The notes under the pieces: model-generated
Told to the model about the DNA's origin: nothing
Databases searched by the model: none
The model's input: the letters and a program-made list of their open reading frames with translations, nothing else
Program-made: the position numbers and the translations under genes
Part shown: positions 12,029 to 24,500 of the stretch, piece after piece
How the letters are laid out: the number at the start of each line of letters is the position of its first letter
How positions within the stretch are numbered: the stretch's first letter is position 1
NCBI GenBank assembly: GCA_013398955.1
Contig: VWPU01017411.1
Location: forward strand, 434,001-498,000
Direction of reading: 5' to 3'
Length of the DNA stretch: 64,000 nt
DNA from: Callaeas wilsoni
Taxonomy: Eukaryota > Chordata > Aves > Passeriformes > Callaeidae

Positions 12029-13384
12029 CTGAAACAGAGGTATTTTTAATCAGTATTTGTAGAAAAATATAAGCAAGAGGTGCTTAAAAAAACAGTTGAT
12101 CCAGGAGATGTTTGTTTTGAGTGACTTCGTTATTTTCAACTGCCTTTCTTAAGTATTTCAAGGTAACTGCAAAATCAATGATGCATCACTACACATGCCT
12201 TCTTGCCTTCAAGACCTTAGACAGCGACACTCGATGTATACTCAACAAGAAACTAAAAATGAGATGGGAAAGGAAGAGCTGCTGTCTTCAGAACCTGCAC
12301 TTCCTGAAAGCGGTGTTTGGACACATGAGAAGAGAAACAGAATTACGCATGTGCTTGTCTTAATATTAACCGTGCAGACCAGGTAAACAGAACCAGAGTA
12401 AGCAGAACCAAAACAAAGGACTGAATTCATCTCCTTCTACAATCCCTGCTATTTCCAAGCAGGAAATGCACTTCAACGTCAGCGCTGAGGGCACCCATAC
12501 AGCTTCAATGCATGCAACCACAGCTTGTACGGGGGGAAAAAAACACCCAGCTAGTATCTCAGCATCTACACAATACTACTAGAAAGTTATATCCACTGAC
12601 AGTAATGTCTTGCCGGTTGCTCCTTCCCCTCCTCCCCCATGATAACGTTCATCACCTGAACAGCTGGGACTGCATGTCTCCAGCTACACTCAGAGACTTG
12701 GAAATGGGTGAAGACGTATGTATCGAAATTCAGCTTTAAATACACTGTCACCAAATCATGCAGTGAGATGATCTACAGCATTGAGGGGGTGAAATTTTTA
12801 AATGGCAACAAAAATCGATGGCAGAAGTTAGTATTTTTAAGCACATTTAGCCTTTGAGTCCGAGGTGGATTTTTACTAGTTTTTTGTGGTCAACCTCCAG
12901 CAGCCCATTACCAGTGGGAGGGGCTTGCTAAGGGAAGGTGCTGAGACGGCTGACAGCAGAGCGGAGCTGTGTGCTGGTACCGGACACATGGCAAGCACAG
13001 GTCACCAAGCACTATATCAGACACTTTTATATGGTTTCTGCATTCTCATCACTTTAATTTCATACCTTGGAAACTACCTGGAGTTTGTTTTTTCTTCATG
13101 ATCCTCACATCTGTAACTTCTCATTTAAACATCAGCTTTAAGTTTGTTCATTTTGATCAGCACATTAGCCCACCAACAGTGTATTTTGGAGCTGTAATTT
13201 AAAATTTCCCAATACAGTCACATGTCTCTTCAGGACTGCAACTAATAGGCTATGGCATTATTTTCCCCTTGCACCCTATGCTTAAACTAACACTGATTTC
13301 TAAGTTAAAAAAAAAAGAAAAAAGAGACATTTACACATGAAAAGACTGAGTTTTGAACATGGATTTGTATTATTGCAAAATTGT

Positions 13385-13629
13385 CTCTACTCAGCCCTAG
13401 CGAGGCCATATCTGGAGCATATCTGGAGTACTATGTCTGGTTCTGGACTCCTCAGAGAAACAAAGACAAGGAGCTATTGGAGAGGATACAGAGGAGGAGC
13501 ACAAAGATGATTAGGGGTCTGGAACATCTCTCTTATGAGGAGAAACTGCGGGAGCTGGGCCTATTTCAAGAGAAGACTCAGACTAGATGATCTACAGAGG
13601 TCACTTCCAACCCTAACAATTCTGTGATT
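13385..13629 (+). mobile_element. CR1 LINE fragment, internally deleted
   Basis: The plus strand encodes the degraded C-terminal end of the CR1 ORF2 reverse transcriptase: LLERIQRRSTKMIRGLEHLS and YEEKLRELGLF. At about 13580 the sequence jumps to the CR1 3' tail (ACTAGATGATCTACAGAGG, then CTAACAATTCTGTGATTC). The usual middle section is missing. It is a fossil copy. Confidence 0.92.
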
Positions 13630-13963
13630 CATTAATGCATGTAAGTATCTCAATAGCAGGTGTCAAGAGGATGGTGCCAGACTCTTTTCAGTGGTGCACA
13701 GTGAGAGGACAAGGAGCAATGGCCAAAAACAAAACCAGAAGTTCCACCTCAACATGAGGAAGAACTTCCTTATATTGAGGGTGGCAGAGCACTGGAACAG
13801 GCTGCCTAGGGAGCTTGTGGAGTCTCCTTTTCTGGAGACATTCAAAATCCACCTGGACACCTTCCTGCGTCACCTGCTCTAGGTGACCCTGACTTGGCAA
13901 GGGGCTTGGATGAGATGATCTCCAGAGGTGCCTTCCAACCCTAACAATCCTGTGATCTTGTGA
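13630..13963 (+). mobile_element. CR1 LINE 3' end, second copy or displaced half
   Basis: This begins ATTAATGCATGTAAGTATCT and GTGTCAAGAGGATGG, which is the CR1 segment missing from the fragment before it. It continues through AACATGAGGAAGAACTTCCT, GAGCACTGGAACAGGCTGCC and the 3' tail ending CTAACAATCCTGTGATC. The plus-strand frame at 13691-13882 is a CR1 remnant, not a gene. Confidence 0.92.
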
Positions 13964-14066
13964 AATTAACAGGACTCGACACAGCTCAAAAAAACCCCAC
14001 CTTAAACTGCGACAATTAAAAAAAAGACATTAAAATGAAAGGGGGTGGGTGGGGGGAAGAGTTTGA

Positions 14067-14148
14067 CACGGCGGAAAGAGCGCGGGCACAGCGGGGGCAG
14101 AGCTTGGCACGGCGGGAGGAGCGCGGGCAGAGGGCGAGCCCCGAGAGG
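14067..14148. repeat. 41-bp imperfect tandem duplication in the CpG island
   Basis: CACGGCGGAAAGAGCGCGGG at 14067 recurs as CACGGCGGGAGGAGCGCGGG at 14108, a spacing of 41 bp. The similarity fades towards the end of the second unit. Confidence 0.7.
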
Positions 14149-14346
14149 CGGCGGGGCCGGGCAGCGCGCGTCCCTCGCTCCCTCCCTTTCCTCGCTCCCT
14201 CCCTCCCTCGCTCGCTCGGTGCCCGGCGGGCTCCCCTCCCTCCCCGCCGGCGCTTGTTTCCGCTCTGGCTGCCACCAATGGCACAAAAAGCCGCAGCTGA
14301 AGCGGGGCCCCCTTCGCCTTTTCATCCGCACGCCGAGAGCGCTGGC

Positions 14347-14360
14347 GTCGCCCCGGCAAC
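14347..14360. promoter_or_regulatory. RFX X-box-like motif
   Basis: GTCGCCCCGGCAAC has two well-formed half-sites with a 2-nt gap. X-boxes bind RFX factors at ciliary and immune promoters. The E-box CACGTG follows 8 bp downstream. The motif match is direct; binding is inferred. Confidence 0.55.
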
Positions 14361-17300
14361 CCGCGGCCACGTGACCAGCACCTGCTCCGCTGGCCGGCGG
14401 CCACCGAGCGCTGCCATCTGCTTCCCTCAATCAGCGCCCGCCCGCTCCCGGCACCTGCGCGGCCGCGGCACGGGAACCCCCACCGCACGCACACCGGCTT
14501 TCATCAAACCACCGCGAAACCGCTTCCAAAAAAGCCAAGTAACAACTAAACGCCGAACAGCAACAAAACAAAACAAACGAAAAACCCCGCTTTACGCATT
14601 TCTCGAACTTGTTTAAATGGAAGGTGAAGATCGCCGCCAGGTGAAGCGCGCTGACAGCCCGGTGCCTTTCGCCCCTGACCCCCGTAAATCGGAGCGGGGC
14701 GCGCAATTAAAGCTCAGCCGTCGTGCCGTGCCCCCGGTGCACGGCCGCCTGTGAATAACAGGCTTAAAGCCGGGAAGAATAGCGTGGGCTAGGCGGGATA
14801 AAACACCCGCCTGCTGAAAGGCCGGGCAGCGCTAACGAGGGCCCGCCGACCCACCGGCCGAGCTGCGCTCTCGGCCGGCCGGGCGCAGACAAAGAGCCCG
14901 GCGCTGCGGACAGGTCCGCCCCGACACGGGTTCCCTTCTGGCCTCTGAGAGACCTTTCTCTCTCCGAGCCATGAGTACTTCGTGACCTATATCTACCCCC
15001 GAGCCGTGCGCCTCGGTGTATACAGCCACTCTCGGCAACGGAGACGCGGCTGAAGCGATACTGACACAGTTTCAAATCACTTCCCTTTCCAGGCCAGTTA
15101 TAAACACACACATGAAAAAGCCACCAACTTGGGGAGAACAAAGCCCGTGTGCAGCTCCACCGGGAATTTTAAGTTCTAAATTCAGCAACAGAATTGCTCT
15201 TTTTAAATGCACAGCTCAAACTTCTTTGAAGAAAAGGAAAAAATAAAAAGGTGAAGTAGGAATAGAAGAACAGCACCACCCCTCTAAACGCAGGGACACA
15301 CTGCTGCCCAGTGCATCACACGCTCAGGAGCTTCATCTGGCCAGTGGGAACATCAGCTTCCTTGCATTGTCAGCAACTGTTCTTCATCTTCCCACAGAGC
15401 CAGCGTGATTTGTTCCTGACAATTAAATGTACCCACTTTTGACGCAGCCTTTGCACCTTCCAGCAGATCACACTCAGGCCATTCAGGAACAGCATTAGCC
15501 TGGAACAGAATTACCTTTCCACATGAAGAACAGGCAGGTACTGAGAGATTGTTCTCAGAGACCCTGCCATTAGGTCTCCCTATCAGTGCTCAACACGGGG
15601 TGCACACGATTAGTACTTTCCAAGTCTGGCAACAAGGAAGGTAAACTGTAACATACACAGTTAGACAAGTATCTCTCATATCTGTTCTTACACATGCATG
15701 AATGCAAAATTTAGCCAAGGCCCACTAGTGACAAGGTAAGTGTCCAGTCCCAAAACAAGAACTATAAGTCTAGGACAAACTGGCACACACAAAACATTAA
15801 AGTATTTCAAAACTGTCAGTTATACTCGCCCCTCAATTCAAGTGATATAAATACAGACATTTCAGATTAGATGTTTTACAATCTCGCTGTCCAATATCAC
15901 TTTCTGGTTTCATCCTCTTACCCCCAAGGACTGCACACCATAGTGACCAAAGGGGATCAGTAAGAAGACAATCTGCAGAAGGTCAAACAAGCAAACAACA
16001 TGAAGAAAAAGAGGCTGAAGAGGAAAAGAGTAAGTAGGAAAACTGAAAAGAGAGCTTGATCTACAATTTGAGAAAGATATCCAAACTCTGATGATGTGTT
16101 TTGTGTCAGCCCAGCAGCCACCAAGAGAGCTAGATGAAACTCCAGAAACGTACAGGGGCAAACCATCTGACTCAAAAATGACCCCAAAATAACGACATGC
16201 TTTGTCGGATTAAGAGGGGAAGTAATTAGCCCACATGTTTACACTCTGTAACTACCTCACCTGATCTGGGTAACTGATAGTTATCATAAATTATACTAAT
16301 AAACAGATCTATCATGACTTGGACGATTTTTTTTTTTCTATAGTTCTATGATCTAAAATAATTCAGCTGGATTACTGATTTTTATTTTACCATTTGGGAA
16401 CATTGCCCTGTAACAGACTGATGATTGGAACCTGGCTTAGACAAACTTTACACCTTCACCGTGGATTATAAAAACAATTGAAAAATAATCCCACCTTCTC
16501 AAAATGTCAAAGATGTGAGACTTTTATTCTACTGCCTTACCCAACGAAAACAATTATTTTTGAAAGGTCCTAGAGTAATCAAAACTTTTTTTTTAAATCA
16601 GTTTTTATGTATCACAAAAGTAGGAAAACCAATAGACAATAAGGTTTTTTCCAGCCTGAAAAGTCAGCCAAATTACTAAAAAGCTTTGGTAATAGTGAAG
16701 CCTACAAGGTCTGCCCTGCAGCACAAGCAAAGGTAAATATCAGGCAGCTGGGCTGGTTCAAAAGGGAGATGAGGACAGGTGTGAACAGGAACAGCCTCAG
16801 CGGAGACATGCATGGAAATCTCGCATGATTTCCTGTTCTCTCCCAAAGGCAGCCCCTTCCTGCCTTGCTCAGGATGATCTGACCTTGGGAGTGGAAACTA
16901 CCACCACTGCCTCAGGACCTCTCTTCCTGTCCTCCAGCTCCCCAGGGTGCTGTGTCCTGCTGTCCGCACTGCTCCGCCATGCAGCAGCCTCTTCCCGCTT
17001 CCGTGGCCAGGAGCCATCCCCTTTCCGATACAACAAACAGCCAACGGTGCGCCAAAAAAGCCCTTCTCCACCTCCCTCTAAAAACTGTAATTATGCTCAT
17101 GTTTAGCACTCCCCTTGTAAGCAGCAACCCACTCGCCCTACACTGTGTCCCAAGCTGCTGCTCAGTGTGTGGGAAAGATGAAGTTTTCCCTGCCATAGGA
17201 AGGGGAGGAAGCAGATATGAGCAGCCCTGCAAAGCACAGCGCACTGCTTTGAAGAGATGGGACGAGGCAAGAGCTCCTGCAAATAGCTGCCATTTGGGCC

Positions 17301-19312
17301 TTGCAAATAGTTACTGCTCCTGCCACCATAATCGGTGGCTACTCTCTAGGGTTTCATAGGAAGCGGCAGGAGAGATATCAGCTGTGCTGCAGCGTGATCT
17401 TCTCAAACAGGTGGTCCTCATCTCCTCCAGGGACAGGCACAGGAGGAACAGACATCTGAGCCATGACTTTGCAATTCAGTAGGATTACTTGCCTTTCCCC
17501 GTCCATCTACTTTTGGAAAAATCTGCCTGCTTTGCATGTGCCTGAAGCTGGCTCCACAATGTTTAGAGCCCACATAATACTCAGCACATACCCAATTAAA
17601 TGAAAACCCTTCACTTGTGATCCTAGGCTTACCTACATTTTGCTTTCAAACTTGACTAGTCTTGTCCACAAGAGATTTGTTTTGCCAATATTAGGGTTTT
17701 TTTAGCCACCGCTATATTTGTCTTTCAGTATTGGCAGGATTGGGCTAATATCCATTAAAAGTGTAATAGTACAATATTAATGTGTGATCTTTCTTTCACT
17801 ATGCAGTGTAACATACTAGCAGCCTATTTGGGCATTTTCTTTCTTTTTGAGATCCCATGGCACAATTCAAACCACCACTAAATTAATCAGGTTCTTCCAT
17901 TTTCCCATCTGACTTGTCCCTCCCATGCAGGTGCATTTCAGTAAGGCAAGCTGCTCATTTTGTTGCAACTTGCACCAAAGATAACAGAGATGCGAAGGAT
18001 AAAGTTTCTGGGGTTTTGTTATTATTCGTTACATAAAAGGATTATACTTTTAGTTGAAAAAGGAACTAAAATAACAGGGTTATGAGCTATATTAAATTAC
18101 AAAATGGTTAAGATAATGAAACATCAGATTTTTTCATCCATGTGTATGCTGTAAAACAGCCTGTGTCAAACTTAACTATTAAGGACTCGTTACGTTCTAT
18201 CCAAAAAATATTTTTCTTCAATAAATACCTAACTTTATTTACCTTAATTTTACATGACTGCAAAACTCTTCTATTGAAGTTGATCATCTTACTCAGGAAT
18301 GAGGACCGTTAGTTACACACAGCATTTTTAGATTTCTAAACCACACTACTCCTTTCAATGCTTAGAAGCAAAATACTGAGCAATATAAGCAGTAGCAGTA
18401 AAGACATGCCAGATACTAACTTTATCAAAATATTTTACTTCTACATAATCATCCATAATCTGTATTAACTTGCATTAATCTCACTCATCTCAGCTACTGT
18501 AATATTTCCTTTCCGGAGTTAGTGCTGCTGAAATACTGTGGCTTATATGATTAAACATTTGGACTGTTGATTTATTTAAAAACTTGATTCAGTGATCTGT
18601 CACTGGACAGGTTCCCCAGTCTGTGATGTTGCCAAAGTAAGCAAATTTCTTTCACTGATTTAAAATTCTTTGGCAGCATAGCATCCCCACACAGTCTCCG
18701 GGTTCTTCAAAGAAGTTTGATACTGAAGCTGACGAGACCACAAAATGAGAACAACCTCGTTTTCAAGAGAGCATTTGGTAACAAGAGACACAAGTCAGTT
18801 ATGGAAAAAATAGGACTTTCTCCACACTCCTGAGTAAGCACAAGGAACACCGAATGCTCTTGCTGCTGCTCCAAACATGTTTCTCTCACAGGTAAAACAA
18901 CTGGGTTTAGTACTTACTAGAATACTGTAAATCACCTACGCAGCCAGGGACAAGACTCATTGCATGGGAAAGTAGATAAAGACTCTCCTACACACACAAC
19001 TAAGAAAGTAGTGTTTTGTTCCTTCAGAGGAAACACTGCTCCTTTAATCTGCACAGCACAGCCCAAGATTTAGAGAAGATGCACACAGAGGTATTACGAT
19101 TGAGTGGACAGGACAGACCAGCTCTGAGCTCTGGTGTCCAGACCATCACCCGTGGGTGTTTCTCAGGCAGACTCCTTATTAAACATGGTTTCATTGCAGT
19201 CAATTGAGAAGCCCTACGGTAAAAGGTTTTTTTTACTTTTTGGCAGCAAAAATCTGGGAAACGCTCAGAAACATTTATTATGTAGCATTGTCAGCCTTTA
19301 AAACTCTGAGTC

Positions 19313-19728
19313 TAAGGAACTGGAGCATCTCTCTTTAGAGGAAAGGCTGAGGAAGCTGGGCCTGTTTAGCCTGGAGATGACTGAGAAGAGATCTTATCAA
19401 TGCATACAAGTATCTTAAGGATGGATGTCGAGACGATGGGGCCAGACATTGCTCAGAGGTGCACACTGACAGGACATGGGACACGGGGCACAAACTGAAA
19501 CACAGGAAGTTCCATCTGTCTGGGAAGAAAAACTTTACGTTGAGGGTGACAGAGCACTGGAACAGGCTTCCCACAGGGGCTGTGGAGTCTTCTTCCCCAG
19601 AGATATTAAAAACCCGCCTGAATGGACCCCATGTAACCTGCTATAAGTGAACCTGCTTTAGCAGAGGGGTTGAACTACATGATCTCCAGGAGCCCCTTTA
19701 AACCCCAACCACTCTGTGATTCTATGAA
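19313..19728 (+). mobile_element. CR1 LINE 3' fragment
   Basis: The sequence AACTGGAGCATCTCTC, GAGGAAAGGCTGAGG, CTGGGCCTGTTTAGCCTGG, CACAGGAAGTTCCATCTG, GAGCACTGGAACAGGCTTCC and the tail CCACTCTGTGATTCTATG is the CR1 3' region in sense orientation on the plus strand. It is 5'-truncated and carries small indels. Confidence 0.93.
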
Positions 19729-21151
19729 AAGGCTATTTTAGCTGATAGACTACTTTCATTTCAAAAATACATACTGGGTGATATATAGCTTAAGAGATTT
19801 TCTAAGTTGTGAATTGCTGCTGTGTATGTAAACCCCATCCTTAGGACAGTCTGGTACACAGCCAAAGTAAATGCTGCAATAGGGATTGGCTGATCAACTG
19901 TAATTTTCTGATCAGTTAATATAACCTGTACACAACAACACTTGATTTTACAGGCCAGTGTTTATAAATTCTTCAGGAAACATCATCTCTGCTAATATAG
20001 AAACTTCTCTGTCTTGCTAAAACAACTAGTAACATCTTACTGAACATCCTCATTTAGCTATAGAGCTGTATCAAACCTAACCAATAAATAGTCCGTCTTG
20101 TAGAATATATGTAAAGCTGATTCATTAACTGCAATTTTTAAAGCCTAATACAAATGGATTTTGTAAACTGATTTGGATTAACCAAGTCTGGCTGTGCTTC
20201 CATCTGGAAGTTATATTTTATAACTCTAGCCACATCTTGAAAAACAGATTCAGATGTTTGGAACAAATTCAGAACAGTTGTAAGAAATTCTAGGGACAAA
20301 TGAAAAAAAAAATTGAGCTTTAATGTCTTTTTGGTCTCAGTTTTCTTCCAAGTAGGCATTTATAACCATGGTATTTAGGGACTTGAGAGAAAAAGAAAGA
20401 ATCTGGGTTATTACCTATGACATATTTACTCACATGTAATGACAGTTTATTCTTTCTCATACTACTCTGTAATGTTTTAAGCCTATCCTGATAAAGGTAT
20501 ACGATGCTGAACAGAAAGTTAAGAAACCCAGTTAAGAAACATGGTTGAACCATCTGATCTATCCACAAAGATTTTCTGCTAGGAAAATTGTCTTTACATG
20601 AAACAGGAAAATTACTATAATCCCTACAGTGAGGATACATCAATATCCATATAAAAATGCCTTTTTAACAGCAGAGCTTATAGCCCATGAGTTGTGTTAG
20701 TATAAAAAAGTGCCTGTAAGGTTGTACAGCATACAACAATGTGAAGTACCTAACTTCTTTATTAGGGAAAAATATCATCAAACCATTTTACTCTAAGCCT
20801 TCATCTCTGAAACCGTATTTCTCAACACAAAAACCACACACAAGGAGAGATGAGCATTAGAAGGGAAAGAGTTAGTTTTGAAATCTAACACATCCAGCAA
20901 CTTTTCTGCCTTGAAAGGAAAAACTAACCTTCTGCCTTTCCAGCTTGCTTAAAATAACTGTGAAGCCATAAACAGGAAAGTCAAACAAGAGAAATGTGCC
21001 CAAGCTTCTCAAAAACATGATGTTGTAGATGGTAGAAGGCAAACGACAAAACAAGATTTCCTCTCCACCCACGCCATTTAGCACAGATGCTCTAGAAATC
21101 CCACAAACACACTGTTTTTCTCTCATTGCATATGCAAGTTTCCTGACTTAC

Positions 21152-21573
21152 CTAGCCTTTTTGCTGGTCTTGGGTTTTGGCGTGGTATTTTTTGCTTTCT
21201 TTTCCTTTGGCTCTTTAGGGGTCTTAGGGACTTTGGGGGTCTTGGGTTCCTTCTTTTCCTTGGGTTCTTTAGGATCCTTCGGTTCTTTTTTCGCCTTGGG
21301 CTTTTTCTTTTTCTTCTTGTCTTCTTGGGAGCAATCCACTGAGCTTCTGCTTAGATTCTGGCTGTCAAGTCCCCCAGGAAAGTCTTCCTTACCAAAACCT
21401 TTACTGGGACCTTCTGCAGCAATGTGATTGTTTTTCTTTTTCTTTTTCTTTTGCTGTGGCTGCGGCTCAATTGACGGCAGATAATCATCGCTTTTCACTA
21501 GCTGGGTATTCGGTCCACTAACCTGAGTCATATCCGGCACTGGTTTCTCTAAAAAGGGTTCCGACGGAGAATG
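21152..21573 (-). CDS. CHD7: CHD7 exon 3 (residues 563-703, last codon split)
   Basis: The acceptor is ATCTCTCTCAG before [18 protein letters not shown], the sequence I recall following human exon 2. The exon has 422 nt (140 codons plus 2 nt) and ends AG before the donor GTAAGT at 21151. It encodes a disordered, strongly basic region: a six-Lys run at residues 604-609, a second Lys run at about 648-653, and then a Lys-Pro-Glu repeat region at 655-690 (units such as KEPK, KTPK, KEKK). This segment probably contributes nuclear localisation and nonspecific DNA or RNA contact; that role is inferred from composition. The split codon joins exon 4 as AG+T, giving Ser703. Confidence 0.96.
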
Positions 21574-24500
21574 CTGAGAGAGATAAATAGAAATAAAAAT
21601 TGTAGATCTGCAACTTTGATTTCTAAAACTTTGCTCTTTTGGAGCATGAGGTAACAGAGGGAGAAAATATTAAGCACAAGATTAACCCATTAACAAGAAT
21701 CAGCATATCTGAAACACTGTGCAGTAAAACAGTAAAGAGCAAAGCTTTTTGCAGTCAGAACAGTAGCAAAATGACCAGAGATTCTTGATGTATCACGGGT
21801 AAAATTATTCTAAAGCTTGTATAAAGAGGAAAGATAGAAAATATTTAGTCTTCAACATGTAGTTGCAAAACAAAAGCAATTGCTGTTTCAGACATTTCAA
21901 AATAGTTGTTAGTAGAATGATTAACTTGTTACAAATTATTCAGCTGCACTGGATTTTTGTTCTTTGGGAAAAAAAATTGTTAAAGTTTGTTTCTAGACAT
22001 TCAAAGGAGAATAAAAGTATATTCACAGGCTATATTAATAAAAAAATTAATCATGGCAATTTACATTGGTTCATCTGTGACAGGAGGTATTTTGATCAGC
22101 AAGTGAAGGATTAAGCCACTTGAAAACATAATACAATGTTACATTTTATGTTCAAGATCCACAGCTTCCAGCTTGTACTTGAAACAGATTTGTTCCTGCT
22201 CCAGACTGGACAGAGAACTACAGTAAGTGCTTATGAACCTGCATAAACATCCTATTCCAAAGTCTCTATAGCATATCAGGTTTACACCAAACTTACAAAC
22301 TACAGGAAAACCTATGTATAATTACACAAATGTTAAATGCCTAGACTAAAATATATTGGATATATTGACAACTATTTTCACCTCAATGGTTCTGTTCTAC
22401 ACAAAGATCCATGAGTCTGCAATGAAAAGGTATCTAAGCTCTACCATGACTTTGCAGCCTAACAAAGCTCTGACCTGCTTCTCCCTGCCTGCCCGTGGTT
22501 ATAAATGCAGGACGACAGTACTTTTCTAGAAGAAAAGTAATAGGATGACACTGTACTGATGCCTTTCTTGCACCTACATATATGGTCAGATCAATTTACC
22601 TGTACTCTCTCTCTCTGTTTCTCCTCCTTTTCTGTTCCCTAAAAATTAAGTCAGGATGACTCTAGGTGGATGAGTTCCCCATTAATCCTGGTGTCAAAGG
22701 ACAGCCATTTGTGATGTTTGATCTGTTCAATTGTGGAGAAGAAAAGTTTATAACAAATAAGAACTTTACTTCTAGGAAAAGCAGTGCCAGTGTAACTGTA
22801 ATGTTCTTTGCATTTCCTTTTCTCCACTTATTTTTTAAATGACACCTACTGAGAAGTGGCAAGCGTTCAAATGAATGACTACAAAACCAATCCCTGAGCA
22901 TAAGGAGAACTGACGGGCATACACAGACATATCTACTTCAGCCACCTAGATCTAAATAGCAACACACTTCAGATTTAGGAAACAAAATTCTTGATGATGT
23001 TACATGAGAAAGTGAATGCATGTCTGTATTTCCAAATACATTGATATAATTTTCTGAATGTAAACAAACTGAACCAATGCAGTCCTAACTACTTCTGCCA
23101 TTTCTTCACAGTAACCTAAATCCACCCTGCACTGAACATGCTCACCTACTCAGAAGCAAAAGGAGCAAGTCTGTCAGGAAGTTAAGACTAGAATTTTTTC
23201 TGCTGTGTGGGAGAGCTCCGAATGGTACATACTACACACTGCAGTTCTCCACGGAAGAGACAGAACAAGAGGGAAGGCCTGAGTGACAGACTGATGGTCT
23301 GGGCTTCCTTGGCTTAACCAAGAACTTCCAGGGTAACTTCTGCATGTTTCTGTCCTCCACACATTTATTACGATCCTTTTTTGTGCAACAGGGTTTAAAT
23401 TGCAGTGGAAACCCAGCTCTAAGGAAAACCCGATACACTCATTGCATTAGCAGTGCATCAGTCAGCCCTTCCTCAAGACCATCTCATGTTAGGCATCCTG
23501 AAGTACGAATCAACACCTGTTCTAGAAATCTGTAGTCACCACTGGCACGTACTGCTCCATGCTGGAAAGTTCACAAAAACTGGGTATCTGTATAGAAAAC
23601 ACTATCCCAGAAAATCAGTGGTAACAATGAGTTCTGCAGTCCAATTACTCATTACATAAAATAGAGATCTTTTAACATGTTCTGATTGGTTCTGACTTTG
23701 GTTGACCGAATTGAGTGTCTCAGATTTGTTACATGACACAGAATTCAACTTCCTTTTCTCTGCCTAAGACTGTTAGATGCTTCTATTAACCATTATTTTG
23801 AGGCAGGAAAATACAGGAATATTACTGAGATCACCTGTAAGTACTTCTTATCCCTGGGTTTTCCAAGCAGGACTTTTAACCCATATTTTTGCAAGATAGC
23901 CAGTATAGTTCTGCATTATCTGCTACTTCGTATCTCATGCATCCTACAGTTTGCAGAACTCTCAAGTGCAAGTTTCACCAATTTTTTCACTGAGCTGTCA
24001 TCTACCATCCTCAATCCTGTTTTAAAATACTGCTCACCTGCTATATATAACATATAGGAACTCTAGGGTTTTCTTTCCATTATTTGTAGACTTTGTATTG
24101 AGCAAATACCTTGAATTTGGCACTACAGTATTAGTTTGCCATATTAAGAGAGACTTTTACAATTACCTAGAAGCTTATGTATAAGGCACAACTTTCTAGA
24201 ACAGATCAGCATCAGTACTTTTACTTTTCTTCCTCTTATGCATATGAAATAGCCAAGCCAACAAATATTAAAAACCACAAAAAATCCAGTAATGCCATGT
24301 ACATTTATTTTTACAAAATTTTCAACATTGCAACTTCATTAGTGGTATGACCGTCACTGAAATCAATATTATATTTTATACATGCTTCAGTATTTAAAAA
24401 AATGAATCCTTGCTGCCTTTGTAAGACTTGTGGGTTGTTTTTGTTTTTTTAAGCCTGAACAACAACTTTCAGCAGAGTCATAAGGAAATCTGAAAGCAAA

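Larger units (their letters stand above)
14040..14970. promoter_or_regulatory. Intragenic CpG island with promoter-type motifs in CHD7 intron 3
   Basis: The GC content and CpG density rise sharply against AT-rich flanks. Motifs seen are CCAAT at 14275-14279, a GTCGCC-CC-GGCAAC RFX-type X-box at 14347-14360 (11 of 14 positions of the palindrome GTTGCCATGGCAAC), and an E-box CACGTG at 14368-14373 inside GGCCACGTGACC. A pyrimidine tract at 14172-14248 has four or more CCC runs and could form a G-quadruplex on the minus strand. There is also a 41-bp imperfect duplication starting at 14067 and 14108. It could be an alternative CHD7 promoter, an antisense or lncRNA promoter, or an enhancer. A good plus-strand donor (CGCCAG followed by GTGAAG) lies at 14640/14641. 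Confidence 0.75.
12029..21151 (-). other. CHD7 intron 3
   Basis: About 9.1 kb, from GTAAGT at 21151 to GTTTCAG at 12029. It contains a scrambled CR1 (13385-13963), an intragenic CpG island (about 14040-14970) and a CR1 fragment (19313-19728). A moderately GC-rich stretch at 16800-17370 has open but unrecognisable frames. The remainder is ordinary intronic sequence. Confidence 0.88.

Noticed and set aside
14035..14616. 193-codon plus-strand frame, and overlapping frames on the minus strand, in the CpG island
   Set aside because: Several frames on both strands are open because stop codons are rare in GC-rich DNA. The products are Arg/Ala/Pro/Gly-rich without domains.
14617..14640. ATG GAA GGT GAA ... 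CAG before a GTGAAG donor as the first exon of a plus-strand gene
   Set aside because: The donor is attractive, but the start context is weak and no second exon can be recognised. It is kept only as a possible antisense RNA donor in the findings.
16825..17359. Overlapping open frames on both strands (93-135 codons)
   Set aside because: Moderately GC-rich intron sequence; Ser/Cys/Leu-rich products without recognisable homology or splice-supported borders.
21029..21427. 132-codon plus-strand frame rich in Phe, Leu, Gly and Ser
   Set aside because: It is antisense to the Lys-Pro-rich exon 3; the repeat-like look mirrors the KEPK repeats.
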